Shown here: one piece after another, positions 8,904 through 17,703 of the stretch | Layout: each line of letters begins with the position of its first letter | Numbering within the stretch: position 1 is the first letter of the stretch | Assembly: GCA_045592745.1 (NCBI GenBank) | Contig: JAZNVH010000025.1 | Span: 62,001 to 126,000 of the forward strand | Source: Aphodoplasma sp045592745 | GTDB lineage: Bacteria; Bacillota; Clostridia; UBA1381; UMGS1253 | Direction of reading: 5' to 3' | DNA length: 64,000 bases | Program-made: the position numbers and the translations under genes | The notes under the pieces: generated by a model | What the model saw: only the letters and a program-made list of their open reading frames with translations | Told to the model about the DNA's origin: nothing | Database searches by the model: none

Positions 8904-10301
8904 CTAAAATCTAAAATACAAAAACGGATTATATGCCGAGCTTACAAGGTATATTGTGCAAACAACAAGGCTGATAAGTGATAAAATGCCCATCAAAACG
9001 TATCGTGTGCGCCCACAGTATTTATCAAAAAGCTTTTTGCAAAGCGGCAACGATGCGATTATGCCTATAATAAACATAACTGCGTATGAGCTTATATTAT
9101 ATATCGCGACGGCATCGAGAAAACCGGTTGAATTTATGCCAATCATGGCTTTAAAATATGCAAAACCATCTGTTAAAGAATCAAAGGCAAATATTACCCA
9201 ACCAAGCAGTATCAATATAATTGAATATATATGAGATACAAAGCCCGGAAGCTTTTCAAGAAGCTTTAAAAGGAATGTTTTTTCAATTATTAGTATAACT
9301 GCAAAATATAATCCCCAAAGGGCAAAATTCCAGCTTGCACCATGCCAAAAGCCGGTCAAAAACCATACAACAAAAATGTTTATATAGGTTTGAATGTTTC
9401 CTTTGCGGTTTCCGCCAAGGGGGATATAGACATACTCACGAAACCACGTTCCAAGACTTATGTGCCATCTGCGCCAGAATTCTGTAATACTTTTGCTTAT
9501 ATACGGATAGTTAAAGTTTTCCTCAAAGGTAAAACCAAATATTTTTCCAAGACCGATTGCCATATCGCTGTAGCCAGAAAAGTCAAAATAGATTTGCAGT
9601 GCAAAAGCGATAATTCCAATCCACGCCGACACAACAGAAAGTTGTGATGTGGGAGATGTGCTAATTAAATCCCACAAACCGCCGACATTGTTTGCGATAA
9701 GCACTTTCTTTGCAAGTCCAAGACAAAATCGCGCCATGCCATCGAAAAACATAGAAAAGCTTTCGCGGCGGCTGTCGAGCTGTTCTGCAATTGTGTTATA
9801 GCGCACAATAGGACCTGCTATAAGCTGTGGAAACAACGTCACATACGCGCCGAACGATATTATGTTTTTTTGAACGGGTGCATCATGACGGTATACATCG
9901 ATTGTATACGACATTGTCTGAAAGGTGTAAAACGAAACACCTATCGGAAGTGCAAGTCCAAGTAATGATATATTTGAATTTGTAATGGTATTTATGTTAT
10001 TTATAAAAAAGTCGCTGTATTTAAAAAACATTAAAATACCAAGGTTTATTACTATATCACATATAAGAATAAATTTTCTTTTCCATTCACAGCCTTCAAA
10101 ACGCGCTATCAAAAGTCCATTTGTGTAGTCGACAATCGTTGAAAAAAGCATTATGGTAATATACACAGGCTCGCCCCATGCGTAAAAAATCAGACTACAG
10201 AGAAAAAGTATTGTATTTCTGAATTTTTGTGGTACGGCAAAGTATAAAATCAATACAGCCGGTAAAAAGAAGTACAAAAACGGTATACTTGAAAATACCA
10301 T
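8904..10301 (-). CDS. MBOAT-family O-acyltransferase (AlgI/DltB-like)
   Basis: A 465-residue polytopic membrane protein with about eleven hydrophobic segments. The MBOAT hallmark TGFWHGASWN places the invariant histidine at residue 320, and the EFWRRWHISLGTWFREYVYIPLGGNR block (about 274-299) is typical of the AlgI/DltB branch. Such proteins move acyl groups, often acetyl, to wall or exopolysaccharides. The substrate cannot be read from sequence. It lies in a leftward set with a DUF4358-like lipoprotein upstream and a DHHW-like protein downstream. The start has an AAGGAGGAA ribosome site. Confidence 0.92.
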   Translation of the reverse strand: MVFSSIPFLYFFLPAVLILYFAVPQKFRNTILFLCSLIFYAWGEPVYITIMLFSTIVDYTNGLLIARFEGCEWKRKFILICDIVINLGILMFFKYSDFFINNINTITNSNISLLGLALPIGVSFYTFQTMSYTIDVYRHDAPVQKNIISFGAYVTLFPQLIAGPIVRYNTIAEQLDSRRESFSMFFDGMARFCLGLAKKVLIANNVGGLWDLISTSPTSQLSVVSAWIGIIAFALQIYFDFSGYSDMAIGLGKIFGFTFEENFNYPYISKSITEFWRRWHISLGTWFREYVYIPLGGNRKGNIQTYINIFVVWFLTGFWHGASWNFALWGLYFAVILIIEKTFLLKLLEKLPGFVSHIYSIILILLGWVIFAFDSLTDGFAYFKAMIGINSTGFLDAVAIYNISSYAVMFIIGIIASLPLCKKLFDKYCGRTRYVLMGILSLISLVVCTIYLVSSAYNPFLYFRF

Positions 10302-10332
10302 ATAGTTCCTCCTTAATATATCAGTTTAAAAC

Positions 10333-10356
10333 TAAAGCGGCGTTGCCGCCGCTTTA
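10333..10356 (-). terminator. Hairpin between the lipoprotein and MBOAT genes
   Basis: A 9-bp GC-rich stem, TAAAGCGGC with its complement, encloses a six-base loop. On the leftward strand a TTAGTTTTA stretch follows, so it may act as a weak terminator that lowers expression of the two downstream acylation genes. Confidence 0.5.
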
Positions 10357-10374
10357 ATAAATTTGAAGGTTAAA

Positions 10375-11091
10375 TTATTTTGTTAAAGAGTTAAATGTGC
10401 TTACTGCAGATTTTGCGCCATCTGCAACAACCAATGCAAGGTAAAGACCATTTGCGTTTACAGTACCTGCCTTAACAAGTTCGTACTGGTCGGGAAGATA
10501 ATGCTGCCACTGAATATCAAGAGCGGCAAGTCTTTGATTAAGAATTTCTTTCGCTTTTGCTGCACCGGAAGCATCTTTTGCTTTTATAAGAATAATTTCG
10601 TTTGATTTAACGTTCATCATTGAACCGTATACTAAAACCTGTTCAAAATCAGCGGGATTTACACCGTATACATCGGCATAATATTCAGTTGGCATCTCGG
10701 AGAGTGCACAAGTTTCCTGCGGCAGTGATGCTACCATTTTGCTCATAAGGTCTGTAACGGAAATTGTAACAGCAGGTGCAGGAGTTGGAGTGGGTGTAGC
10801 TACAGGAGTAGATGTTGGAGTGCTTGTAGGAGCTGTACTTTCCTGTGGTTTTGAAGTCTGCTGTGCAGGTTCTTTTGTAGGAGTGTTTGTGGGCTTAGCT
10901 GTAGGATCGGACACCGGATTTGATGATTCTGTAGGTGCGTCCTCTTTTTCTACATCGCCCAATGCGTTTGCATCAACAACAGGTGATGGTGTTGGAGAGG
11001 GTGTTACATCATTTGTGGTTTTGCCACATCCGCTAAGCATTGATATAACGAGCGTAGCTACAAGTGCCAAAATAAGTATTCTTTTTTTCAT
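10375..11091 (-). CDS. DUF4358-like lipoprotein with Thr/Pro-rich linker
   Basis: A 238-residue predicted lipoprotein: a basic N-terminus, a hydrophobic core and the lipobox LSGC with Cys22. Residues about 25-108 are a low-complexity Thr/Pro/Ser spacer with repeated TPTP and PTST units, as expected for a tether through the wall. The C-terminal domain (about 109-238) resembles DUF4358 proteins, with EYYADVYGV and KAKDASGAAKAKEIL motifs. This family is often encoded beside MBOAT and DHHW genes, as here, but its role is not established. The ribosome site is GGAGG. Confidence 0.78.
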   Translation of the reverse strand: MKKRILILALVATLVISMLSGCGKTTNDVTPSPTPSPVVDANALGDVEKEDAPTESSNPVSDPTAKPTNTPTKEPAQQTSKPQESTAPTSTPTSTPVATPTPTPAPAVTISVTDLMSKMVASLPQETCALSEMPTEYYADVYGVNPADFEQVLVYGSMMNVKSNEIILIKAKDASGAAKAKEILNQRLAALDIQWQHYLPDQYELVKAGTVNANGLYLALVVADGAKSAVSTFNSLTK

Positions 11092-11420
11092 GGTTTATAT
11101 ACCTCCGTTTTTTCTTTTGTTAATTTACTGACAACTATATAGACGCAATAAATTTAAAAAAGTTTCAAATATTTAAAAAATTTTTTCGATTTTTGTATTT
11201 TGCCTGAAAATAGAAAAAAGAAATACAAACAAAAATATTTTACCATAACAAAAAAGCATATACAATAGCTTTGTAAAAAAATGGGGAAAATTATTTTTCA
11301 ATAATGCCAGAATATTAAATTAGTACTTGATTAAAAGTTATATATTATGGTATAATTTTTTTGTGTGTTAAAAATTACACAAACTAGCTATTAAGTCAGT
11401 GAGAAAAAGGAGTGCTTTTT
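11092..11420. other. AT-rich divergent intergenic region
   Basis: A 329-base gap between the leftward lipoprotein gene and the rightward GH99-like gene. It is very rich in A and T. A good rightward promoter is present (listed separately). No convincing leftward promoter, RNA gene or coding remnant was found. Confidence 0.6.
11327..11356 (+). promoter_or_regulatory. Promoter of the GH99/WbsX-like gene
   Basis: TTGATT and TATAAT are separated by 18 bases. The expected leader is about 58 bases and ends at an AAAGGAG ribosome site before the ATG at 11421. Confidence 0.65.
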
Positions 11421-12521
11421 ATGAACAAATATGATGTTGCAGCGTATGTGTGGCCTGCTTATACTGGTGATGAGCCGAGAAGCAGGATCTTCTGGGAAGA
11501 GGGTATTGGAGAGTGGCAGACAGTGAAAAATTCCAAACCAAAAGCGTGTGGATACCATTGGAACAGAAAGCCACTTTGGGGATATGTTAACGAAGCTGAT
11601 CCTTATGTAATGGAAATGCAGATAGAGGCAGCAACAGACCATGGTGTGAATGTGTTTATATACGACTGGTACTGGTATGATGGAAGACCTTTTTTGGAAA
11701 ACTGTCTGAAGGATGGATTTTTAAAGGCTAAAAATAATAACAAAATGAAGTTTTATCTGATGTGGGCAAATCACGATGTGAATTATCTTTGGGATATAAG
11801 ACTTGCAGGAAAAACAGACGCTACTGTATGGACGGGTGCAGTTGACCGAAAACAGTTTGAGATGATAGGTCGCCGCTGGATAGAAAACTATTTTTGCTGT
11901 GATAATTATTATAAAATAGATGGAAAACCTGTTATATGTCTTTATGAGCTTACAAATCTTTTGAAAGGACTTGGCAGTGCTGAGAATGTAGCGGATGCTC
12001 TTTCGTGGCTTGATAATGAAGCGAAAAAAGCAGGATACAACGGTGTTCATTATCAGTACATATGCAGAAGTGGAAACAGTGAGGGACTTGATGGTCTTAA
12101 ACAGAATTCGGGAGCTACAAATGCAGACCTTTTGCGTCAGCTTGGCATTGGCTCTGTAACGAACTATCAGTTTGTAAGTATGACAAACATCGAAAGAGAT
12201 TACGCAGAGGTCTTAGAAGATGTAAAAAAGGTTTGGAAAGATAATGCAAATGTGTATGATATGCCGTATTATCCGCACGTTGCAATTGGTTGGGACAACA
12301 ATTTAAGATTTGAGGAATTTCGTCCGAGAATATTAAAGGATAACACCCCTGAAAACTTTGAAAAAGCACTTCGTGAGGCAAAAAAATATGCTGACGAAAG
12401 CGGTGTTTCTCTTATAACTATTAACAGCTGGAACGAATGGACTGAAGGAAGTTATTTAGAGCCTGACGATTTGTATGGTTATGGATATCTTGAAGCGGTT
12501 AAAAATGTTTTTGGTGAGTAA
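11421..12521 (+). CDS. GH99/WbsX-like glycan-active protein
   Basis: A 366-residue cytoplasmic-looking protein without signal peptide, matching the WbsX/GH99-like TIM-barrel family. Visible family blocks are AAYVWPAYTGDEPR at the N-terminus, DHGVNVFIYDWYWYDG (about 75-90), LMWANHD (about 113-119), and the C-terminal TINSWNEWTEGSYLEPD, where the tryptophan-glutamate pair is conserved. Members occur in polysaccharide loci and are annotated either as glycosyltransferases or as endo-acting glycosidases, so activity is uncertain. The ATG at 11421 is chosen for its AAAGGAG site; a GTG at 11412 lies inside that site. Confidence 0.8.
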   Translation: MNKYDVAAYVWPAYTGDEPRSRIFWEEGIGEWQTVKNSKPKACGYHWNRKPLWGYVNEADPYVMEMQIEAATDHGVNVFIYDWYWYDGRPFLENCLKDGFLKAKNNNKMKFYLMWANHDVNYLWDIRLAGKTDATVWTGAVDRKQFEMIGRRWIENYFCCDNYYKIDGKPVICLYELTNLLKGLGSAENVADALSWLDNEAKKAGYNGVHYQYICRSGNSEGLDGLKQNSGATNADLLRQLGIGSVTNYQFVSMTNIERDYAEVLEDVKKVWKDNANVYDMPYYPHVAIGWDNNLRFEEFRPRILKDNTPENFEKALREAKKYADESGVSLITINSWNEWTEGSYLEPDDLYGYGYLEAVKNVFGE

Positions 12522-12724
12522 AAAATGGTTATTATTCACGCCTTTAATTATTACCACGCTGAGCGAAGAAATGAAAAACGAGCTGATAAAATAATATATA
12601 TAATGTTGTAAATTGCAGAAATTTGTTGACAACTATACAATGGAGGAGTATTACAGTAGATATATGCAATTAGTTGTTAAAAAAATAACGTGAGTGCAAT
12701 TAAACAAAGGAGATATATATAAAA
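12522..12724 (+). pseudogene. Gap holding a possible C-terminal remnant of a DapA-like gene
   Basis: From about 12529 to the TAA at 12592-12594 one frame reads ..TPLIITTLSEEMKNELIK and stops. This resembles the end of dihydrodipicolinate-synthase-family proteins, which commonly finish in a PL..LSEE.K..L pattern, but the match is short. No start codon or body remains. Further on there is TTGACA at 12626 with a weak -10 (TATTAC) 17 bases later, then an AAAGGAG site for the next gene. The stretch looks like the scar of a deletion. Confidence 0.35.
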
Positions 12725-13048
12725 ATGTGGACTGAGGAAAAACTTAATGAAATTCTGACGACGCCGTCGGAAAAACTTGTTGATGATATTAAAAAAATTA
12801 AAGGCGATATTATGGTGCTTGGTGCGGGCGGAAAAATGGGTCCGACGCTTTGTACTCTTGCAAAAAGAATGAAGGCAGAACTTTTTATGACAACCGGACT
12901 TATGGATACGATTTGCCCGCCTTCGACACAATTTGCGATGTATAATAAAGTCACCTCAAAGAAAAAAGTTGATTTATACCCTGAATACGGACACGAAACT
13001 CAAAAAGGTGTGCTTGACCGTATTTTTGAGTTTTTTAGTGACCTTTAA
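12725..13048 (+). pseudogene. Chimeric remnant: epimerase N-terminus joined to acetyl xylan esterase C-terminus
   Basis: An intact 107-residue frame with a good AAAGGAG site, made of two unrelated pieces. Residues 1 to about 47 look like the start of an NAD-dependent epimerase/dehydrogenase, including the nucleotide-binding loop GAGGKMGPTLC (33-43). From about residue 48 the sequence becomes the end of an AXE1-type acetyl xylan esterase: GLMDTICPPSTQF (58-70) with the catalytic Asp61 and a YGHE segment with His90. The Rossmann domain is cut short and the esterase lacks its nucleophilic serine, so neither activity is expected. An in-frame deletion fusing two neighbouring genes is the simplest origin. 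Confidence 0.7.
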
Positions 13049-13063
13049 AATTTAAGATTTGAC

Positions 13064-13098
13064 AAAATCCGATTTTTTCTAAGTCGGATTTTATTTTT
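13064..13098 (+). terminator. Terminator after the chimeric gene
   Basis: AAAATCCGA and TCGGATTTT form a 9-bp stem around an 11-base T-rich loop, followed by TATTTTT. Confidence 0.75.
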
Positions 13099-13124
13099 GG
13101 TTTGCATAAAATTTGTATAAAAGA

Positions 13125-13153
13125 TTGAACTTTGCTTATTTTTATGATAAAAT
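13125..13153 (+). promoter_or_regulatory. Promoter of the secreted cyclophilin gene
   Basis: TTGAAC, 17 bases, then TAAAAT with a TGA element in front. The leader to the ATG at 13261 is about 100 bases. Confidence 0.55.
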
Positions 13154-13260
13154 AATTTTTGATAAAAATTAAATAAATTCATATCTTGAGTGTGATGTTG
13201 CTGTTAAGAATATAAAATGGCAACTATGCTATTTTGTAGAAAGAATATGAGGTGTAAAAG

Positions 13261-14313
13261 ATGAAAAAGGTTGTTTCGTTTGTACTTATTTGCACGTTTT
13301 TATTGTCTTTATCTGCTGTTTATGTTGCCGGCGAAGAAGCAATAACAGTTATGGTAAATGGAGAAGTGCTTCAAAGTGATGTAAGTGCACAGACTTTGCC
13401 CGTGTACGATGAGCAGGGCGCTTATGTGGGTGACAGAGTTATGGTACCGCTTCGCGCTATCAGTGAAAAACTGAACACTGATGTATACTGGGATGATGAA
13501 ACCTGCGGTATTACCTTATACAGAAAAGATAATTTGTATATTATGTGGGAAGGTATGGATACAGCGTTTCACATTGATGGATCTTTGAACAAAAGCTATA
13601 CAATGGATGTAGCACCTACGGTTATCAATTCAAGAACTTTAGTTCCTGTAAGAGCTGTTGCTGAAATTTTGGGTGCACAGGTTAACTGGATTGAAGAAAC
13701 GAATACGGTTGATATAAAATATGAATTGGGTGAATTGGAAGAAAATGCTACTGCAGCTCAGCAATTAAATGCATATCAGCGCGCATTAAGAGAGATGTAT
13801 GATGACTACAAGGCATATGCAAACGGAACTATTGAAACCGTGACGGGAAAATTTGTTTTGGAAAGTGGCGATGAGATTAAGTTTGAATTATATCCACAGT
13901 TAGCACCTTATACGGCTAATAATTTTATCAGCCTTGCCAAAGAAGGTTTTTATGATAAAACTGTATTTCATCGCGTCATAAAGGATTTTATGGCGCAGGG
14001 TGGCGCTTATGATACTACATATACTTATAAACCGAGTGGGGCGGTTTACGGAGAGTTTCTTGCAAACAACTTTTTGAATTTAATACCTCATAAAAGAGGT
14101 GTGATTTCACTTGCAAGAACAAATGACCTTAATGGTGGCTCAAGTCAGTTCTTTATTGTACATCAGGATGCGCCTCATCTGGACGGATATTATGCGGCTT
14201 TTGGTGCTGTTACAGAAGGATTGGATGTTTTGGATAAAATTTGCGGTGTAGAAACTGATGAAAATGATAAACCTGTTGAGATGGTGGTTGTAAAACAGGT
14301 TATAATTGATTGA
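13261..14313 (+). CDS. Secreted cyclophilin-type peptidyl-prolyl isomerase with copper-amine-oxidase-N-like domain
   Basis: A 350-residue exported protein. Residues 1 to about 25 are a signal peptide. Residues about 30-160 form a copper amine oxidase N-terminal-like domain with the repeated elements RVMVPLRAISEKL..VYWDDE and RTLVPVRAVAEILGAQVNWIEE, a module thought to bind the cell surface in Firmicutes. After a short linker, residues about 195-350 are a cyclophilin domain: FELYPQLAPYTANNFISLA, VFHRVIKDFMAQGG (catalytic-site arginine in FHR) and SSQFFIVHQDAPHLDG. It probably helps exported proteins fold at the wall. The SNF symporter gene starts 39 bases downstream. Confidence 0.9.
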   Translation: MKKVVSFVLICTFLLSLSAVYVAGEEAITVMVNGEVLQSDVSAQTLPVYDEQGAYVGDRVMVPLRAISEKLNTDVYWDDETCGITLYRKDNLYIMWEGMDTAFHIDGSLNKSYTMDVAPTVINSRTLVPVRAVAEILGAQVNWIEETNTVDIKYELGELEENATAAQQLNAYQRALREMYDDYKAYANGTIETVTGKFVLESGDEIKFELYPQLAPYTANNFISLAKEGFYDKTVFHRVIKDFMAQGGAYDTTYTYKPSGAVYGEFLANNFLNLIPHKRGVISLARTNDLNGGSSQFFIVHQDAPHLDGYYAAFGAVTEGLDVLDKICGVETDENDKPVEMVVVKQVIID

Positions 14314-14352
14314 TATAATTGACTTATATAAATTACAAAGAGGTGTTTACTT

Positions 14353-15711
14353 ATGAATAACGAAAACAGAAGCAGTTTTACAGGCAAGATAGGCTTCGTG
14401 CTTGCAGCAGCAGGCTCAGCTGTCGGTCTTGGCAACATATGGAGATTTCCATATCTTGCGGCAAAGTATGGCGGAGGAATATTTCTTTTAGTCTATATCC
14501 TGCTTGCAATTACTTTCGGTTTTGCACTTATGACAGCAGAAATTGCTATCGGAAGAAAGACGGGACTTAGTGCTATAGGAGCTTTTAAGTCGCTTGAGAA
14601 AAAATATGCTTTTATAGGTTATCTTGCGGCAATTGTTCCTGCGATAATTCTTCCGTATTATTCGGTTATAGGCGGTTGGGTTACAAAGTATTTGTTTGAT
14701 TTTGTCTCGGGCGGAGCGGTGGCAACAGCTCAGGATGCATATTTTGGAAACTTTATATCCCAAACGGGCGAGCCTATACTTTGGTTTTTTGTGTTTTTGG
14801 GAATTACAGCTCTTATTGTTCTTGGAGGAGTAGAAAAGGGCGTTGAAAAAGTCAGCAAGCTTATGATGCCCGTATTGATAGTGTTGTCTATAGTGATTGC
14901 GATTTATTCGGTGTGTTTACCTGGTGCTATGGAAGGTGTCAAATATTATATTATGCCTGATTTCAGCAAGTTTTCTGTTACTACGGTTCTTGCTGCAATG
15001 GGTCAACTTTTCTATTCGATGTCGCTTGCTATGGGTATTATGATTACATATGGCTCATATATGAAAAAAGATGTCAATCTTGAGTCATCTGTAACTCAAA
15101 TAGAGCTTTTTGACACAGGTATAGCATTTTTGGCAGGACTTATGATTATTCCTGCGGTATTTGTTTTCTCGGGCGGTACACCCGAAGCGCTTGGAAAAGG
15201 TCCGAGTCTTATGTTTGTTACTCTTCCAAAGGTTTTTGAAACCATGGCAGGCGGAACATATATAGGAATAGCATTTTTCCTTCTTGTTCTCTTTGCAGCA
15301 TTAACATCATCAATTTCACTTATGGAAACAGTTGTTTCTATAGTATGTGATAAGTTTAAAATGAAAAGAAGCCTTTCATGCTTGATTGTTTTTGTATTCT
15401 CGGTTGTATTGGGACTTCTTTCTACACTTGGATACGGCATATGGGCAGATGTTAAAATCATAGGACTTCAATTCCTTGATTTCTTTGATTTTATCAGCAA
15501 CAGTGTGCTTATGCCGATAGTGGCATTCTTTACTTGTGTATTTGTAGGTTATGTTATTAAACCTCAGTCAATTATAGAAGAGGTTGAGATTAGCGGCAAA
15601 TTCGGAAGAAAAGCACTGTTTAACATTGTTATCAAGTATCTTGCACCGGTATGTATAGTGCTTATTTTAGTATCTTCTGTGCTTGATGCATTTGGCATAT
15701 TTAAAATATAA
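14353..15711 (+). CDS. SNF-family sodium-dependent symporter
   Basis: A 452-residue membrane protein with about eleven or twelve predicted helices, matching the neurotransmitter:sodium symporter family of amino-acid transporters. The N-terminal signature GSAVGLGNIWRFPYLAAKYGG (first 20-40 residues) carries the unwound helix-1 substrate and sodium site. QLFYSMSLAMGIMITYGSYM in the middle matches the helix-6 substrate region. The substrate cannot be fixed; amino acids such as tryptophan, tyrosine or leucine are typical for bacterial members. It is preceded by AAAGAGGTG. Confidence 0.92.
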   Translation: MNNENRSSFTGKIGFVLAAAGSAVGLGNIWRFPYLAAKYGGGIFLLVYILLAITFGFALMTAEIAIGRKTGLSAIGAFKSLEKKYAFIGYLAAIVPAIILPYYSVIGGWVTKYLFDFVSGGAVATAQDAYFGNFISQTGEPILWFFVFLGITALIVLGGVEKGVEKVSKLMMPVLIVLSIVIAIYSVCLPGAMEGVKYYIMPDFSKFSVTTVLAAMGQLFYSMSLAMGIMITYGSYMKKDVNLESSVTQIELFDTGIAFLAGLMIIPAVFVFSGGTPEALGKGPSLMFVTLPKVFETMAGGTYIGIAFFLLVLFAALTSSISLMETVVSIVCDKFKMKRSLSCLIVFVFSVVLGLLSTLGYGIWADVKIIGLQFLDFFDFISNSVLMPIVAFFTCVFVGYVIKPQSIIEEVEISGKFGRKALFNIVIKYLAPVCIVLILVSSVLDAFGIFKI

Positions 15712-15720
15712 GAGTTTATG

Positions 15721-15753
15721 AAAAAAGATAATGCATTTTGCATTTTCTTTTTT
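15721..15753 (+). terminator. Terminator after the SNF symporter
   Basis: AAAAAAGATAATGCA, a TTT loop and TGCATTTTCTTTTTT form a near-perfect 15-bp stem whose 3-prime arm is itself T-rich. Confidence 0.8.
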
Positions 15754-15792
15754 CGTTGTAGGCCATAAAAATTAATCTAAGGAGTGCGAAAA

Positions 15793-17451
15793 TTGAGTAA
15801 AAATTATTTAAAACCAAAACTTTTTTCTGTTATGAAAACGTATAATAAGGAGCAGTTTTTAAAGGATGTAGTTGCAGGTATAATAGTAGCAATTATTGCG
15901 TTGCCGCTTTCTATTGCGCTTGCGCTTGCGTCAGGTGTTGAACCTGCGTGCGGTGTGTATACGGCGATTGCGGCAGGATTTGTGGTTTCGTTTTTGGGTG
16001 GAAGTAGAATTCAGATTGCAGGGCCAACGGCCGCGTTTGCGACGATTGTAGCAGGAATCGTTGCAACGCAAGGAATGGACGGATTATTTATTGCAACGAT
16101 TATGGCCGGAATCCTTCTTATATTGATGGGCGTATTTAAGCTTGGTGGACTAATAAAATTTATCCCATATACAATCACTACCGGCTTTACATCAGGTATT
16201 GCGCTTACGATTCTTATAGGACAGATAAAGGATTTTCTAGGTCTTACATATGCCAGTGGAGTAAAGCCTGTTGAAACAATAGAAAAGCTTGCGGCGAATT
16301 TTGAAGCGATAAATACATTTAGTCCACAGGCGCTTTTGGTTGGCGCGGTGTGTCTTGCAATTTTGATAATCTATCCTAAGTTTGAAAAAAAGATTCCGCC
16401 GTCACTGATTTCTGTTATAGTGGGCGTTTTGATGGTTAAGTTTATACCGGGTCTTGACGAAGGCGTTTTCACAATAGGAGAGCTTTATACAATACCTGTC
16501 GGTCTTCCAAAGGTTGATTTTGCAGGTATGGATTTTAGCTTTGCAAAAATTACGGCAGTTTTTCCGAATGCTGTAACAATAGCCATTCTTGCTGCGATTG
16601 AATCGCTTCTTTCATGTGTGGTTGCCGACAGCATGGTTAACTCAAAGCATAATTCAAATGCAGAGCTTGTCGCACAGGGTGCAGGAAACATTGCATCTGT
16701 TCTTTTTGGCGGCATACCTGCCACAGGTGCTATTGCACGTACCGCTGCCAATGCAAAAAATGGTGGCAGAACACCGATTTCGGGAATGGTTCACTCGGTA
16801 GTACTTCTTTTAGTGCTTTTATTCTTGATGCCTTATGCAGGTCTTATTCCAATGCCTGCAATTGCCGCAATACTGTTTATGGTTGCGTACAATATGAGCG
16901 AGTGGAAAAAGTTTGTATCAGTCATAAAATCGGCTCCGAAGAGCGATATTATCGTAATGGTTACAACGTTTGTGCTTACGGTTGTTTTTGACCTTGTTAT
17001 AGCAATTGAAGTTGGAATGATTCTTGCAGCAATGCTGTTTTTAAAGCGTATGAGCGACGAAACAGAGGTTACGGGCTGGAAATATAACGAAGAGGAAACT
17101 GACAAAGAAAGCCTTGAACTTAAAGTTGTACCAAAGCATGTGCGTGTATATGAAATAAGTGGTCCGCTATTCTTTGGTGCGGCGGATAAAATCCTTGATA
17201 TTACATTCAAAGATTATACGCGTTGTCTTGTTTTGCGTATGAGAGCTGTTAATGCACTTGATGCAACTGCACTTAACTCTCTTGATATGCTTAGAAAAAA
17301 GTGTGAGAAGAAAGACATAAAGATGGTTTTGTCACATGTTAATTCGCAGCCACTTGCTGTAATGAAAAAAAGCGGATTTTATGATAAAATCGGTGCAGAG
17401 CATTTTTGTGAGCATATAGATGAGGCACTTGAGCTTGCATTAAAACTATAA
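15793..17451 (+). CDS. SulP-family anion permease with STAS domain
   Basis: A 552-residue member of the SulP family: a transmembrane core of about ten or more helices (residues about 25-430) and a cytoplasmic STAS domain (about 440-552). Motifs are DVVAGIIVAIIALPLSIALALASGVEPACGVYTA at the first helices, the GPTAAF block near residue 80, and PATGAIARTAANAKNGGRTP near residue 310. Substrates in the family are sulfate, bicarbonate or dicarboxylates and cannot be told apart here. The TTG at 15793 is preferred because the earlier GTG at 15784 directly abuts the AAGGAG site. An in-frame protein-like stretch follows the stop codon. Confidence 0.9.
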   Translation: MSKNYLKPKLFSVMKTYNKEQFLKDVVAGIIVAIIALPLSIALALASGVEPACGVYTAIAAGFVVSFLGGSRIQIAGPTAAFATIVAGIVATQGMDGLFIATIMAGILLILMGVFKLGGLIKFIPYTITTGFTSGIALTILIGQIKDFLGLTYASGVKPVETIEKLAANFEAINTFSPQALLVGAVCLAILIIYPKFEKKIPPSLISVIVGVLMVKFIPGLDEGVFTIGELYTIPVGLPKVDFAGMDFSFAKITAVFPNAVTIAILAAIESLLSCVVADSMVNSKHNSNAELVAQGAGNIASVLFGGIPATGAIARTAANAKNGGRTPISGMVHSVVLLLVLLFLMPYAGLIPMPAIAAILFMVAYNMSEWKKFVSVIKSAPKSDIIVMVTTFVLTVVFDLVIAIEVGMILAAMLFLKRMSDETEVTGWKYNEEETDKESLELKVVPKHVRVYEISGPLFFGAADKILDITFKDYTRCLVLRMRAVNALDATALNSLDMLRKKCEKKDIKMVLSHVNSQPLAVMKKSGFYDKIGAEHFCEHIDEALELALKL

Positions 17452-17526
17452 GCAAAAAGCGTATATAAAAATATTGATGATAATATCTTTGTGCTTTACA
17501 AAGAGGTTGCAAATACAGATGAATTA

Positions 17527-17570
17527 AGCAATAAAAAAGGGTGTTTTTAACATCCTTTTTTATTGCTTTT
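17527..17570 (+). terminator. Terminator after the SulP gene
   Basis: AGCAATAAAAAAGGGTGTT pairs with AACATCCTTTTTTATTGCT (one G-T pair) around a three-base loop, with T following. Its 3-prime arm overlaps the -35 box of the pepD promoter. Confidence 0.8.
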
Positions 17571-17591
17571 AGGCTGTTTGTATGTTATAAT
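17563..17591 (+). promoter_or_regulatory. Promoter of pepD
   Basis: TTGCTT, 17 bases, TATAAT, with a TGT extended -10. The leader is about 105 bases, long enough for regulation, but no clear structure was recognised in it. Confidence 0.65.
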
Positions 17592-17703
17592 TAATGCGTT
17601 TATTAGAAAATGGTAATAGATATCAGTTTAGGATATACGGATATAACTTACCAAAACGGTAAAAAATACAAATGTTACTTATAAAAAAACGGAGGAACAA
17701 TAT

